From assembly GCA_902798675.1 (NCBI GenBank), contig CADBXQ010000025.1:3122-11592 (forward strand): a DNA stretch of 8,471 nucleotides, given 5' to 3'. The DNA comes from Oscillospiraceae bacterium (GTDB taxonomy: Bacteria > Bacillota > Clostridia > Oscillospirales > Ruminococcaceae). The position numbers were made by a program, and so were the translations under genes. This document shows, piece by piece, positions 1 through 6,787 of this stretch; within the stretch, counting starts at the first letter, position 1, and the number at the start of each line of letters is the position of its first letter. A model generated the notes under the pieces. That model ran no database searches. It was given only the letters and a program-made list of their open reading frames with translations, and had not been told where the DNA came from.

Positions 1-2043
1 CTTGCAGGAACAGAGCATTTGTTGATTGAGTTTTTGCAGGAAAAAGAAAGTTATGGCATGTTGATTTTGCAGGAAATAGGCGGGGCATATCGAGAAATAT
101 ACGCCCAGTGTTTGTCTTATGACTGTGATGTGTATAAGCAGATTAAAAAAACAAAAAAAGTCAGCAGCAAACAAAATATTTTGCAAAAATATGGCAAGGA
201 TTTAACTTGGCTTGCGCAAGAAGGCAAGATCGATCCGCTGGTTGGGAGAGAGGTTGAGGTTGAGAGAATAATTCAAATATTGACAAGAAGAAAAAAGAAT
301 AATCCGTGTTTGATTGGGGAGCCGGGCGTTGGAAAGACGGCGGTTGTTGAGGGGCTTGCGTTGAAAATCATACACAGAGACGTTCCGGACAGCCTCAAAA
401 ACAAGAAAGTCATATCATTGGATTTTTCGGCCATGTTGTCTGGGGCTAAATATAGAGGGGATTTTGAGGAGAGAATCAAATCGATTCTAGACGAGGTTGA
501 AGCCAGCAAAAACATCATTTTATTTTTAGATGAAATTCAAAACATAGTTGGAGCAGGAGCTGCAGACGGCGCGATAGATGCTGCGAACATATTAAAGCCG
601 AAGATGGCGCGAGGAGACATTCAGTTGATTGGAGCGACAACGCCTGAGGAATATTCGCGGGAGATTGAAAAAGATTCTGCGCTCGAGAGAAGGCTTCAGC
701 CCATACTTGTCAATGAACCCGATGAGGAGGAAACAGAGAACATTTTGTTTGGACTTAAGGAAAAATATGAAGCATTTCACAAGTTGAAAATATCTGACAC
801 GGCAATAAAATCAGCGATTAAATTGTCTAAAAGATACATTAATGATAGATTTTTGCCGGATAAGGCCATAGATTTAATAGATGAGGCGGCTTCAAGAAAA
901 CGATTTCACAACGAAATTAAAAGAAAGACATTTGTTCTGGCCCAGATGAAAAGCCAAATTCCAGCAAAAATTTTCGATAAAAAGACCGCAACAGGCGTTT
1001 TAGAGCATGGCTCAGAGGAAACAATTGTCACGGATGATGATGTTGCGGATGTTGTTTCCTGTTGGACCGGAGTTCCTGTTTCTCAAATAACAAAAAGCGA
1101 ACGCCAAAGGTTGATGTTTTTGGAATCCGAAATAAAAAGTCGAATATTTGGGCAAGAGAAAGCCATAGCGACCTTGACTCGCGCCATAAAGAGAAACAGA
1201 ACCGGAATAAGCTGCGAAAACAGGCCAATTGGGAATTTTATGTTTGTTGGGCCGACTGGGGTTGGAAAAACAGCTTTGTGTCGTGAACTTTCGGTTGCTA
1301 TGTTTGGAAATGAGAAAAATCTAATAAAGTTGGATATGTCTGAATATATGGAGCCGCATTCTGTTTCAAAATTGATCGGCGCTCCGCCAGGCTATGTTGG
1401 GTTTGAAACAAGCGGCCGTTTGACAGATCAAATTCGCCGAAAGCCATATTCTGTTGTTTTGTTTGACGAAATCGAAAAAGCTCACAAAGATGTTTATAAT
1501 ATGTTGCTTCAAATCATGGATGACGGAATTTTGACGGATTCCCATGGGAGAAAAATCAATTTTAAAAACTGCATAATAATTTTAACATCAAATTTGGCTT
1601 CAGAGATCTTGGAAAAAGAAAAAAACATCGGATTCGCCGCAGAAAATCAAGATCAAAACTTTTCAATGAAGGTTATTAAAAATGAGCTGAAAAAAACATT
1701 CACGCCAGAATTTTTGGGCAGATTAGATGAAATCATAGTTTTTGACAAATTGTCATATCAAACACTGAAACTCATAACCCTGAAGCATCTCAATCAGCTT
1801 AAAAAAAGAATGAAAAATTTAGGATATAAATTGGTTTTTGATGAATCTGTTGTTAAATATATCTTAAATTGTGATATTGATAAACACAAAGGAGCAAGAG
1901 GAATAAAAAATGTTATAACGAGGGAAGTTGAAGATCTAATTTCAGACAAAATTTTAAAAGGAAACGCCAGAAAAGGGGACAAAATCGTCATAAACGCGGC
2001 AAATGAGGAGCTAGAAATTTTGAGCCTTGCGCCGGTCAGATAG
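1..2043 (+). CDS. clpC: ClpC-type AAA+ unfoldase, 5' end outside window
   Basis: This is a Hsp100/Clp ATPase that unfolds proteins and, from its motifs, probably feeds them to the ClpP peptidase in the cytoplasm. The frame is open from base 1. The first residues (LAGTEHLLIEF) are the second Clp_N repeat, which lies near residue 80 in known ClpC, so the TTG at 19 is not the true start. D1 has Walker A GEPGVGKT (316-339), Walker B ILFLDE (517-534), a pore-loop Tyr in GAKYRGDF (451-453) and Arg fingers in ALERRLQPI. D2 has GPTGVGKT (1249-1272), VVLFDE (1453-1470), GYVG pore loop (1390-1401), TPEFLGRLDE and a GAR sensor-2. IGF (1627-1635) sits where ClpP-docking loops occur. The D1-D2 linker (895-1026, 44 residues) is shorter than usual for ClpC, and no UVR motif is visible. 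The 680 visible residues compare with about 810 in Bacillus subtilis ClpC. The gene stops 21 bases from a convergent neighbour. ClpA or ClpE are less likely given the overall match to ClpC. Confidence 0.93.
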   Translation, partial: LAGTEHLLIEFLQEKESYGMLILQEIGGAYREIYAQCLSYDCDVYKQIKKTKKVSSKQNILQKYGKDLTWLAQEGKIDPLVGREVEVERIIQILTRRKKNNPCLIGEPGVGKTAVVEGLALKIIHRDVPDSLKNKKVISLDFSAMLSGAKYRGDFEERIKSILDEVEASKNIILFLDEIQNIVGAGAADGAIDAANILKPKMARGDIQLIGATTPEEYSREIEKDSALERRLQPILVNEPDEEETENILFGLKEKYEAFHKLKISDTAIKSAIKLSKRYINDRFLPDKAIDLIDEAASRKRFHNEIKRKTFVLAQMKSQIPAKIFDKKTATGVLEHGSEETIVTDDDVADVVSCWTGVPVSQITKSERQRLMFLESEIKSRIFGQEKAIATLTRAIKRNRTGISCENRPIGNFMFVGPTGVGKTALCRELSVAMFGNEKNLIKLDMSEYMEPHSVSKLIGAPPGYVGFETSGRLTDQIRRKPYSVVLFDEIEKAHKDVYNMLLQIMDDGILTDSHGRKINFKNCIIILTSNLASEILEKEKNIGFAAENQDQNFSMKVIKNELKKTFTPEFLGRLDEIIVFDKLSYQTLKLITLKHLNQLKKRMKNLGYKLVFDESVVKYILNCDIDKHKGARGIKNVITREVEDLISDKILKGNARKGDKIVINAANEELEILSLAPVR

Positions 2044-2064
2044 ATTAAAATCTAAAAAGCCCAA

Positions 2065-3279
2065 CTATAAATTTAATATGATTTGGCCGGATTCGGTTTT
2101 GATTGCAATTTTGTGGGGAGTGACGCAGATTTTCTCAGCGTAAAAGTCGGATAATTTTTTAACTTGAGTTCCATCAAGATTCATGGAATATAGCTTTCCA
2201 CTATCATCAGCGTTGCTAAAATATATAGCATCATTATATATATTTATGACATTCATAGAAATATCGGACATTAAAGCGTCATCATCTAGAGAATATAACT
2301 TGTTGTTTGAAAGGTAATATATTTTCGAATTGTCTATTGAAAAAGTTTGGACATTTTCTTTGAGCAACTTTTGATTTTCCCCGTTAATATCCATCGAAAA
2401 TAAGTTCCCAGACTCAATAAAGTAAACAGAATCATTATGCATAGCACATTGTGTAATATTTCCAGAATATATTATTGCTTTTTCAAAAGATCCCACATCG
2501 TTATCATAGCTTTTATATATGTTGAAGTCATCGCAAGATATTACGCACCCAGAACCCACGCTAATAAAGCGATCTCCAGCAGCGACGTTATTTGAATATT
2601 GTTTTTTGAAAAAGTCGTATGTCATCAAACATTTATCAATTTCCCTGCATTTTGCATATAGTTTGTTTTTAAAAACGCAAATCTCATCGCACGCAACGTC
2701 TAAAACGCGTTCCGTCTCGCCAGACGTCAAATTTGTCCTATAAACAAAGCAAGAATCATCATAATCTATGTAGTATAACCAGTCGTCTTCTTCTGATATA
2801 AGGTTTCCATTCAAAACATTAGACACAGAATTTCCGAATTTATTGCTGTGATATGGAAAATCGCGCAACCCAGACATAACCTCATCTCCAAGCAACCCAA
2901 CTCCTCCAGAACTTCCACCATCTGGGACAGGATCAGGCTTTTTCTTGGATTTTTTCATTTTCGGCTTTTTGTTGCCGGATTTGTTTTTGCAATTTTTACA
3001 GCGGCATTTCGCGTCTTTAGCAGCCGTCTCTTTAACTTCGCTAGCATTTGCAGGCTGATTGTGTCTAATGAAGACGTTTTTATTTTGTTTTTGAGTCAGC
3101 GCAGGAGTCAGACATATGCCAATTAAAACGCACATCAAACAGGTGGCAAGAGTGCTGAATAATTTAAAACTTCTGTTATCTGTTCTTGGGAAATTGCCAT
3201 TTGATATTCTTTCCAGAGATTTCACAACATTAGAATTTGAATCCTGGGTCTTCAATTTGATTTTTGATGGATTGCCCAT
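2065..3279 (-). CDS. Membrane-anchored protein with DUF5050-like beta-repeat domain
   Basis: The 404-residue product has no assigned reaction. Residues 1-40 are polar and probably cytoplasmic. Residues 41-62 form one hydrophobic segment, best read as an uncleaved anchor because 40 residues precede it. A stalk follows with a Cys cluster (CRCKNC, residues 92-97) and a Lys-rich stretch (98-114), then a Gly/Ser linker near 120-130. From about 160 to the end come repeated beta-strand units with the pattern 'YY/YF ... LY/FSM ... DG ... L', for example at 168-193, 285-307, 319-332 and 351-377. This resembles the DUF5050 propeller-like domains of clostridial surface proteins. The ATG at 3277-3279 has only a modest ribosome site (GGGTG, 7 bases upstream); the nearer GGAG is too close. 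A consensus promoter lies upstream. No terminator was found before the convergent clpC end. The family call is from pattern recognition; a ligand or wall-binding role is a guess. Confidence 0.85.
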   Translation of the reverse strand: MGNPSKIKLKTQDSNSNVVKSLERISNGNFPRTDNRSFKLFSTLATCLMCVLIGICLTPALTQKQNKNVFIRHNQPANASEVKETAAKDAKCRCKNCKNKSGNKKPKMKKSKKKPDPVPDGGSSGGVGLLGDEVMSGLRDFPYHSNKFGNSVSNVLNGNLISEEDDWLYYIDYDDSCFVYRTNLTSGETERVLDVACDEICVFKNKLYAKCREIDKCLMTYDFFKKQYSNNVAAGDRFISVGSGCVISCDDFNIYKSYDNDVGSFEKAIIYSGNITQCAMHNDSVYFIESGNLFSMDINGENQKLLKENVQTFSIDNSKIYYLSNNKLYSLDDDALMSDISMNVINIYNDAIYFSNADDSGKLYSMNLDGTQVKKLSDFYAEKICVTPHKIAIKTESGQIILNL

Positions 3280-3320
3280 GCTCCAACACCCGCCATGATA
3301 AAAGATATCTCAATACACAA

Positions 3321-3349
3321 ATTATATCAGTTTTGGAAAATATTGTCAA
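3321..3349 (-). promoter_or_regulatory. Consensus sigma-A promoter of the DUF5050-like gene
   Basis: Read on the minus strand, TTGACA (3344-3349) is followed by exactly 17 bases and then TATAAT (3321-3326). Both hexamers match consensus at every position. Transcription would start near 3313-3315, giving a leader of roughly 35 bases before the ATG at 3279. This implies strong housekeeping expression unless it is repressed. The palindrome at 3372-3383 lies just upstream of the -35 and could be a site for a regulator, but that is speculative. Confidence 0.85.
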
Positions 3350-3445
3350 TTAATGTCGAATAATAAAGCAGAGCAAATTTGCTGGCATTTTGGTAATTTT
3401 TACCAATTTTAGTTGATGGTTTAGTTCAGAAATATTATTTAATCT

Positions 3446-3475
3446 TTGACATATTAGAATATTTAATTTTTTAAT
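3446..3475 (+). promoter_or_regulatory. Possible sigma-A-like promoter toward the SipL-like gene
   Basis: TTGACA (3446-3451) is a perfect -35. An 18-base spacer leads to TTTAAT (3470-3475), five of six matches to the -10 consensus. Transcripts would carry a leader of about 125 bases that includes the palindrome at 3539-3556. The sequence is very AT-rich, so a chance match is possible. SipL of Clostridioides difficile is expressed in the mother cell under sigma-E, and a vegetative promoter would be unexpected here. Confidence 0.3.
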
Positions 3476-3538
3476 AAAAATTTTTAGATAAAATATTGGC
3501 GATTTGCACAAAATTTGTTATTTTAGAAATTGCGGTTT

Positions 3539-3556
3539 TAGATTATGCATAATCTA
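3539..3556. repeat. 18-bp perfect palindrome upstream of the SipL-like gene
   Basis: TAGATTATGCATAATCTA equals its own reverse complement. It ends 50 bases before the start codon. Its right half, CATAATCTA, also fits the CATAnnnTA shape of sigma-E/sigma-K -10 elements, though no convincing matching -35 is seen. As DNA it could be a dimeric regulator site; as RNA it could form a 7-bp stem with a UGCA loop. A perfect 18-mer palindrome is expected only about 0.03 times in a random sequence of this length, somewhat more often in AT-rich DNA. Confidence 0.55.
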
Positions 3557-3594
3557 TATAAAAATCGAATATAATTAGTGTGTATTATAAAAAA

Positions 3595-3599
3595 AGGAG
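3595..3599 (+). promoter_or_regulatory. Ribosome binding site fixing the SipL-like start
   Basis: AGGAG lies 7 bases before the ATG at 3607. It decides against the in-frame GTG at 3580, which lies upstream of this site and has no ribosome site of its own. Confidence 0.9.
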
Positions 3600-3606
3600 T
3601 GAAAAT

Positions 3607-5112
3607 ATGGAGCCAAATCTTTCGCATGAAACTGTGAAAATTAATCAGGAAATCTATAATGGGGCGCTGGAACAGCCGATTGAATTGGAATATCAATTGC
3701 CGGATTATTATCCCGGAATATTTAAAATGCTTCAGTTTAGGCTTGAACCACACATTTGCTCATGCAGGACTTCTGGAGATCAAATCACGCTTGACGGTGA
3801 GGCGGTTATGAAGCTGATTTATGTTGATGAGGAAAACGGCTTTTTGAGGACTCTTCGGCAAAATATACCGTTTTCAAAAACCATTAAGCTAAAAAGCGAG
3901 CCAGTACAAGAAGCAATATTTTATGATGTTAAAACAAACTATGCGAACTGTCGAATAGTTAGCCCGAGAAAAATAGACGTTAAGGGCTCATTGACGATAT
4001 TTTTAAAGGTTCAAGGGCAAAGAGAAGAAATGATTTTGAGCGACGCGGAAAAAGAAGGCATTGAGCTGAATTGCAACTCGGCTTCGATAACGTCTGATCA
4101 AATCTGGACAACTCGACAGTTTGGAATATCTGAACAAATTGAATTAAATCCACCTGCTCAGGAAATATTAGATATTAGAATAAATTCTGTTGCTAGTGAA
4201 TGCAAAATCATTTCAAACAAGGCCATAACAAAAGGGGAGGCCTACATATCCGTTTTATATTGTCCTCAAGGCAAAAACACGCCAATTTTGAGCAAAACGA
4301 CAACGCAGATCAGTCAAATTATTGATATGATGGGAATTGAGGAGGACTTTTTGTGTGATGTGCGGTATGATGTGACTTCAATTAGTGGTGATTTGGCTGA
4401 AAACGGATCGGTTTTGAACGTGGACGCCGATGTGACTGTTAATGGGTGTGCTATGATTTCAAAGAATGTGAACCTGGTGACAGATGCGGATTCAACAGAA
4501 TATGAGATCAACACGACAATTAAAGAGATCAATTCCTCAAATGTTTTATCTCTAATAAATGAAAATATCGTTTTGAATGAGACGATTGAAAAGTTTGATT
4601 TTTATAAATTGTGTGATATATATGCTAATATAACGGATATATCTCATGAAAGAGTTAGCGATGGATTTTTATTTAAAGCCAGATTAAGCGTTGCGATATT
4701 GGGACAGAACGAGGAAGAGGGGGCTGAAATTTTAGAAAAAACCATCCCAATTGAATTCAAATTAAAAAAGGACATTGAAAAAGAAAGCGTTGACCTTGAC
4801 GTTAATCTAGTAATTACTAAAATTGACCACGAAATTTTAAATGGAAGCTTGGAAATGAAAATATATATCAACATTGGGGGTTTTGTTTTTTGCAATGAAA
4901 AATTTATGACTCTTTCGGATTTGATTTTAGACGAAACCAAGCCGAAAGAAAAATCAAATTCAGCTTTGACATTATACTATCCGGAGCATGGAGATAGCGT
5001 CTGGAACATAGCAAAAAAGTTTTGCACATCGCCAAAAGCCATAATGGATGCAAACAACCTGGAAGATGATGTTATCGCAAACAAAACAATGCTCATCGTT
5101 CCAATTGTCTAG
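3607..5112 (+). CDS. sipL: SipL-like spore coat assembly protein (DUF3794/SPOCS repeats + LysM)
   Basis: The 501-residue product has the architecture of SipL, the clostridial protein that binds the SpoIVA ATPase through a C-terminal LysM domain and helps anchor the coat to the forespore. Three DUF3794/SPOCS-like units can be made out near residues 36-140, 175-290 and 330-430. Each shows strands ending in patterns such as 'GEAVMKLIYVDEENG' (64-78), 'GEAYISVLYCPQGK' (210-223) and 'FLFKARLSVAIL' (354-365). A charged linker (443-450) leads to LysM at about 455-500, with DSVWNIAKKF, SPKAIMDANNL and a closing MLIVPIV. There is no signal peptide or membrane segment, as expected for a mother-cell cytoplasmic protein. 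The gene stands alone, with a strong ribosome site before and a strong terminator after. DUF3794-LysM proteins are common in Clostridia, so the family is more certain than strict orthology to sipL. Confidence 0.85.
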   Translation: MEPNLSHETVKINQEIYNGALEQPIELEYQLPDYYPGIFKMLQFRLEPHICSCRTSGDQITLDGEAVMKLIYVDEENGFLRTLRQNIPFSKTIKLKSEPVQEAIFYDVKTNYANCRIVSPRKIDVKGSLTIFLKVQGQREEMILSDAEKEGIELNCNSASITSDQIWTTRQFGISEQIELNPPAQEILDIRINSVASECKIISNKAITKGEAYISVLYCPQGKNTPILSKTTTQISQIIDMMGIEEDFLCDVRYDVTSISGDLAENGSVLNVDADVTVNGCAMISKNVNLVTDADSTEYEINTTIKEINSSNVLSLINENIVLNETIEKFDFYKLCDIYANITDISHERVSDGFLFKARLSVAILGQNEEEGAEILEKTIPIEFKLKKDIEKESVDLDVNLVITKIDHEILNGSLEMKIYINIGGFVFCNEKFMTLSDLILDETKPKEKSNSALTLYYPEHGDSVWNIAKKFCTSPKAIMDANNLEDDVIANKTMLIVPIV

Positions 5113-5138
5113 AAAAAACTCCAAAACTCCTCAAAAGA

Positions 5139-5179
5139 ACCGCTCACTGTTTAAGTAAATAGTGAGCGGTGTTTTTTTA
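5139..5179 (+). terminator. Intrinsic terminator of the SipL-like gene
   Basis: A perfect 10-bp stem, ACCGCTCACT (5139-5148) with AGTGAGCGGT (5161-5170), is followed by GTTTTTTTA. The 12-base loop can extend the stem by a G-U and several A-U pairs. It lies 26 bases after the stop codon. Confidence 0.95.
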
Positions 5180-5363
5180 AAATTTTGTTGAATGTGAATA
5201 ATTCGCAAAATGTTATATATATTTTATGAAACATTTGAAAAAGTGCGTCTATATAAAAATATGCCCACTATCATCAAAAATAGCGAGCACAATTTTTTAT
5301 AATATTTAATAATCATATTAATGATTTCATATTAAAATCATCGCGAGCAAATTTCAATAAATT
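5180..5363. repeat. 3' module, copy A (shared with 6788-6979)
   Basis: This block aligns with 6788-6979 at roughly 90 percent identity by eye, with a few short indels. It includes a 41-base identical run (5323-5363 against 6939-6979). Read on the minus strand it contains the last 14-15 codons of the peptidase gene, the 3' UTR, a hairpin terminator and about 65 bases beyond it. The similarity drops abruptly on the coding side at 5363, where the two genes become hard to align at DNA level. On the other side it fades near 5180, next to the SipL-like gene's terminator. Confidence 0.9.
5251..5288 (-). terminator. Hairpin terminator of peptidase gene A
   Basis: On the minus strand GCTCGCTAT pairs with ATAGTGGGC (9 bp including two wobble pairs, 8-base loop). 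The stem can be extended by about three weaker pairs. An AT-rich tail, ATATTTTTATAT, follows. It starts 24 bases after the TGA stop. On the plus strand the same stem is followed within four bases by a T6 run, so it may work in both directions. The stem is identical in the paralogous copy. Confidence 0.75.
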
Positions 5364-6662
5364 GTCTTTAGCTTTGTTAAAATTTTTTATATTTGGAATA
5401 GGCACTAAAAGAAGCTCTTTATCCACCGATTGCGCGGTCCTGGCGTTGCCCAAAAATATAGCCTCAAAAAAGTTTTTGCTATTGAGATATTCACTTAGTC
5501 GACCTACGGGGCGCCAATCTAGAGAATCTGACGCTGAATTAACTGTCAAAAATTCATCTTCAACAACTCCGGCAATAGCTTCCTCGTGCCAAACATTTCC
5601 AACTTTTCTATAAACTAAAATTGGAGATGTGTGGTTTTTAAAATGCTCGCGGATTAAATTTTCAACAAATGAAAAAAGATTATCCTGAAAAAACCTCAAA
5701 TACGCATGCCTATACGCAACAACACGCCTTGCTTCGATTCCATTGGCATGTATATAATCCAATATGTCATACGCGGTTTTGCCGTTTATCTTATTTGGGT
5801 TTAGGCCAAATGGATTTTCAAATTTTTTTAAATATTCAAGCTCAACATCGCTGTATATCCTGTTATCATCGGGATTTCTTTTGATTATTTGACCGGAATT
5901 TGTCCTGTCTCTGAATTCGTTTATTGCTGTTTGGGCTGCATATAGCCAGCAAGGACCGGAGATTATTTGATGGCCTGATTTGAGATTTTCAAAGCGGCTT
6001 TGCAACTTTGATTTAGCTTGAGCATTTTGGGAGCTTGGCTGTTGGGATTGGGATTTTTTGAAAGCATCGTTGTTTTTTAATTCTTCTATGCGTTTTGACG
6101 CTTCAAATAAAAGCTGTTTCATTTTGTTAAAATTTTCATTGATTTTTGATTTATAATCCTGTAAAATTTTGATTGAAAGATTATTGTTTTTTGAAATTTC
6201 ATTTGAAAATTTTTCACATTCTTTAACTAAAGCTTCTATATCATTAATTTTTTGCCCTATTTCGTCATGGTGGGAGTAGCTTTTGAGCCCATTAAGGCAA
6301 GTTAGGGTTGATTTTTCTGTTATGAGCGCGACCCTTTCTATAATTTTTTCCCTTAAATCAGCTGCTTTTTCATTTGCAGCCATAAGTTTTTTTAGCATAT
6401 ATCTTCTAAATTCACAAATTCTTCCGGATAATATGTTTTTCTTGGCCTCGTCAACTTCCAAAACGCTAAAATCATTTTCTAATAAATCTTTTTTTATGTC
6501 CTTGTCATAGTCTTGTAAAATAGTGTTTTGGTTATCATATGTAGATATTTTTTTCCAAAGACGAATTGGAGAAATCGCTCCAACTGAAGCCATCGACGAG
6601 ACTCCGAGACAGAACCCGATGATCACTGCCGATAATTTTTTTAAAAATTTTTTGTTTTTCAT
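5313..6662 (-). CDS. Secreted papain/calpain-like cysteine peptidase (paralogue A)
   Basis: The 449-residue product is predicted to be a secreted clan CA cysteine peptidase. A Sec signal peptide occupies residues 1-29 (Lys-rich start, hydrophobic SAVIIGFCLG, cut after SVGA). Residues 45-200 are charged and probably helical or coiled-coil. A Gln/Ser-rich linker (203-215) follows. The catalytic part spans about 224-408. Gln232 is six residues before Cys238 in ISGPCWLYA, the papain oxyanion-Gln spacing, and 'GxCWL' also recalls calpain. His359 (WHEEAIAGV) and Asn375 (TVNSASD) are 16 apart, as His159 and Asn175 are in papain. The ATG at 6660-6662 is chosen over the upstream one at 6716 because a full AAGGAGGT lies 8 bases before it and the signal peptide begins there. 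It could mature by self-cleavage, but no propeptide motif was recognised. The substrate is unknown. It could also be an inactive homologue, though all four key residues are present. Confidence 0.85.
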   Translation of the reverse strand: MKNKKFLKKLSAVIIGFCLGVSSMASVGAISPIRLWKKISTYDNQNTILQDYDKDIKKDLLENDFSVLEVDEAKKNILSGRICEFRRYMLKKLMAANEKAADLREKIIERVALITEKSTLTCLNGLKSYSHHDEIGQKINDIEALVKECEKFSNEISKNNNLSIKILQDYKSKINENFNKMKQLLFEASKRIEELKNNDAFKKSQSQQPSSQNAQAKSKLQSRFENLKSGHQIISGPCWLYAAQTAINEFRDRTNSGQIIKRNPDDNRIYSDVELEYLKKFENPFGLNPNKINGKTAYDILDYIHANGIEARRVVAYRHAYLRFFQDNLFSFVENLIREHFKNHTSPILVYRKVGNVWHEEAIAGVVEDEFLTVNSASDSLDWRPVGRLSEYLNSKNFFEAIFLGNARTAQSVDKELLLVPIPNIKNFNKAKDNLLKFARDDFNMKSLI

Positions 6663-6691
6663 TATCAAGTACCTCCTTGAAATTTGATAAT
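6661..6691 (-). promoter_or_regulatory. Hairpin enclosing the ribosome site and start of peptidase gene A
   Basis: On the minus strand ATTATCAA (6684-6691) and TTGATAAT (6661-6668) are perfect complements. They enclose a 15-base loop that carries AAGGAGGT (6671-6678). The 3' arm includes the AT of the ATG start codon. The stem has only one G-C pair, so it should be weak and could melt with temperature or when ribosomes bind. Regulation is inferred; the pairing itself is visible. Confidence 0.5.
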
Positions 6692-6727
6692 CTTTCGATA
6701 TATGACAAAATGACATTTTATATCTAA

Positions 6728-6756
6728 AGCATAATACATATTTTTTAAAATGTCAA
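6728..6756 (-). promoter_or_regulatory. Probable sigma-A promoter of peptidase gene A
   Basis: On the minus strand TTGACA (6751-6756, perfect) is followed by 17 bases and TATGCT (6728-6733, four of six matches). The start would be near 6720, giving a leader of about 58 bases. The interrupted palindrome AAAATG-A-CATTTT (6707-6719) lies at the predicted start and could serve as an operator. Together with the terminator of the upstream gene, this means the two peptidase genes are probably transcribed separately. Confidence 0.65.
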
Positions 6757-6787
6757 GTTAAAATTTGGTTATTTTTGAATTTTTTTG

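Larger units (their letters stand above)
3280..3606. other. Divergent intergenic region, 327 bp
   Basis: This AT-rich gap separates the DUF5050-like gene (leftward) from the SipL-like gene (rightward). It holds a consensus leftward promoter (3321-3349), a weaker possible rightward promoter (3446-3475), an 18-bp perfect palindrome (3539-3556) and the ribosome site of the SipL-like gene (3595-3599). Two lesser inverted repeats are present: AGCAAATTTGCT at 3372-3383, and TTGGTAA/TTACCAA with a 3-base spacer at 3390-3406. Neither of these exceeds what AT-rich sequence gives by chance. No small ORF with a convincing ribosome site was seen. Confidence 0.7.

Noticed and set aside
19..21. TTG as start of the ClpC-like protein
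   Set aside because: The frame is open to base 1 and the residues before it (AGTEH) belong to the Clp N-domain, so the true start lies outside the window.
2519..3298. Plus-strand ORFs within the DUF5050-like gene
   Set aside because: They lie opposite a gene with clear domain structure and a consensus promoter, and they have no recognisable motifs.
3390..3406. TTGGTAA/TTACCAA inverted repeat as terminator or operator
   Set aside because: Seven-bp arms with short spacers are expected several times in a window of this size, and it has no adjacent gene end.
3580..3582. GTG as start of the SipL-like protein
   Set aside because: It lies upstream of a strong AGGAG site that is correctly spaced for the ATG at 3607, and has no ribosome site of its own.
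6663..6716. Longer peptidase A starting at 6716
   Set aside because: The extra 18 residues precede a typical signal peptide, include the ribosome site as coding sequence and would start almost at the predicted transcript start.
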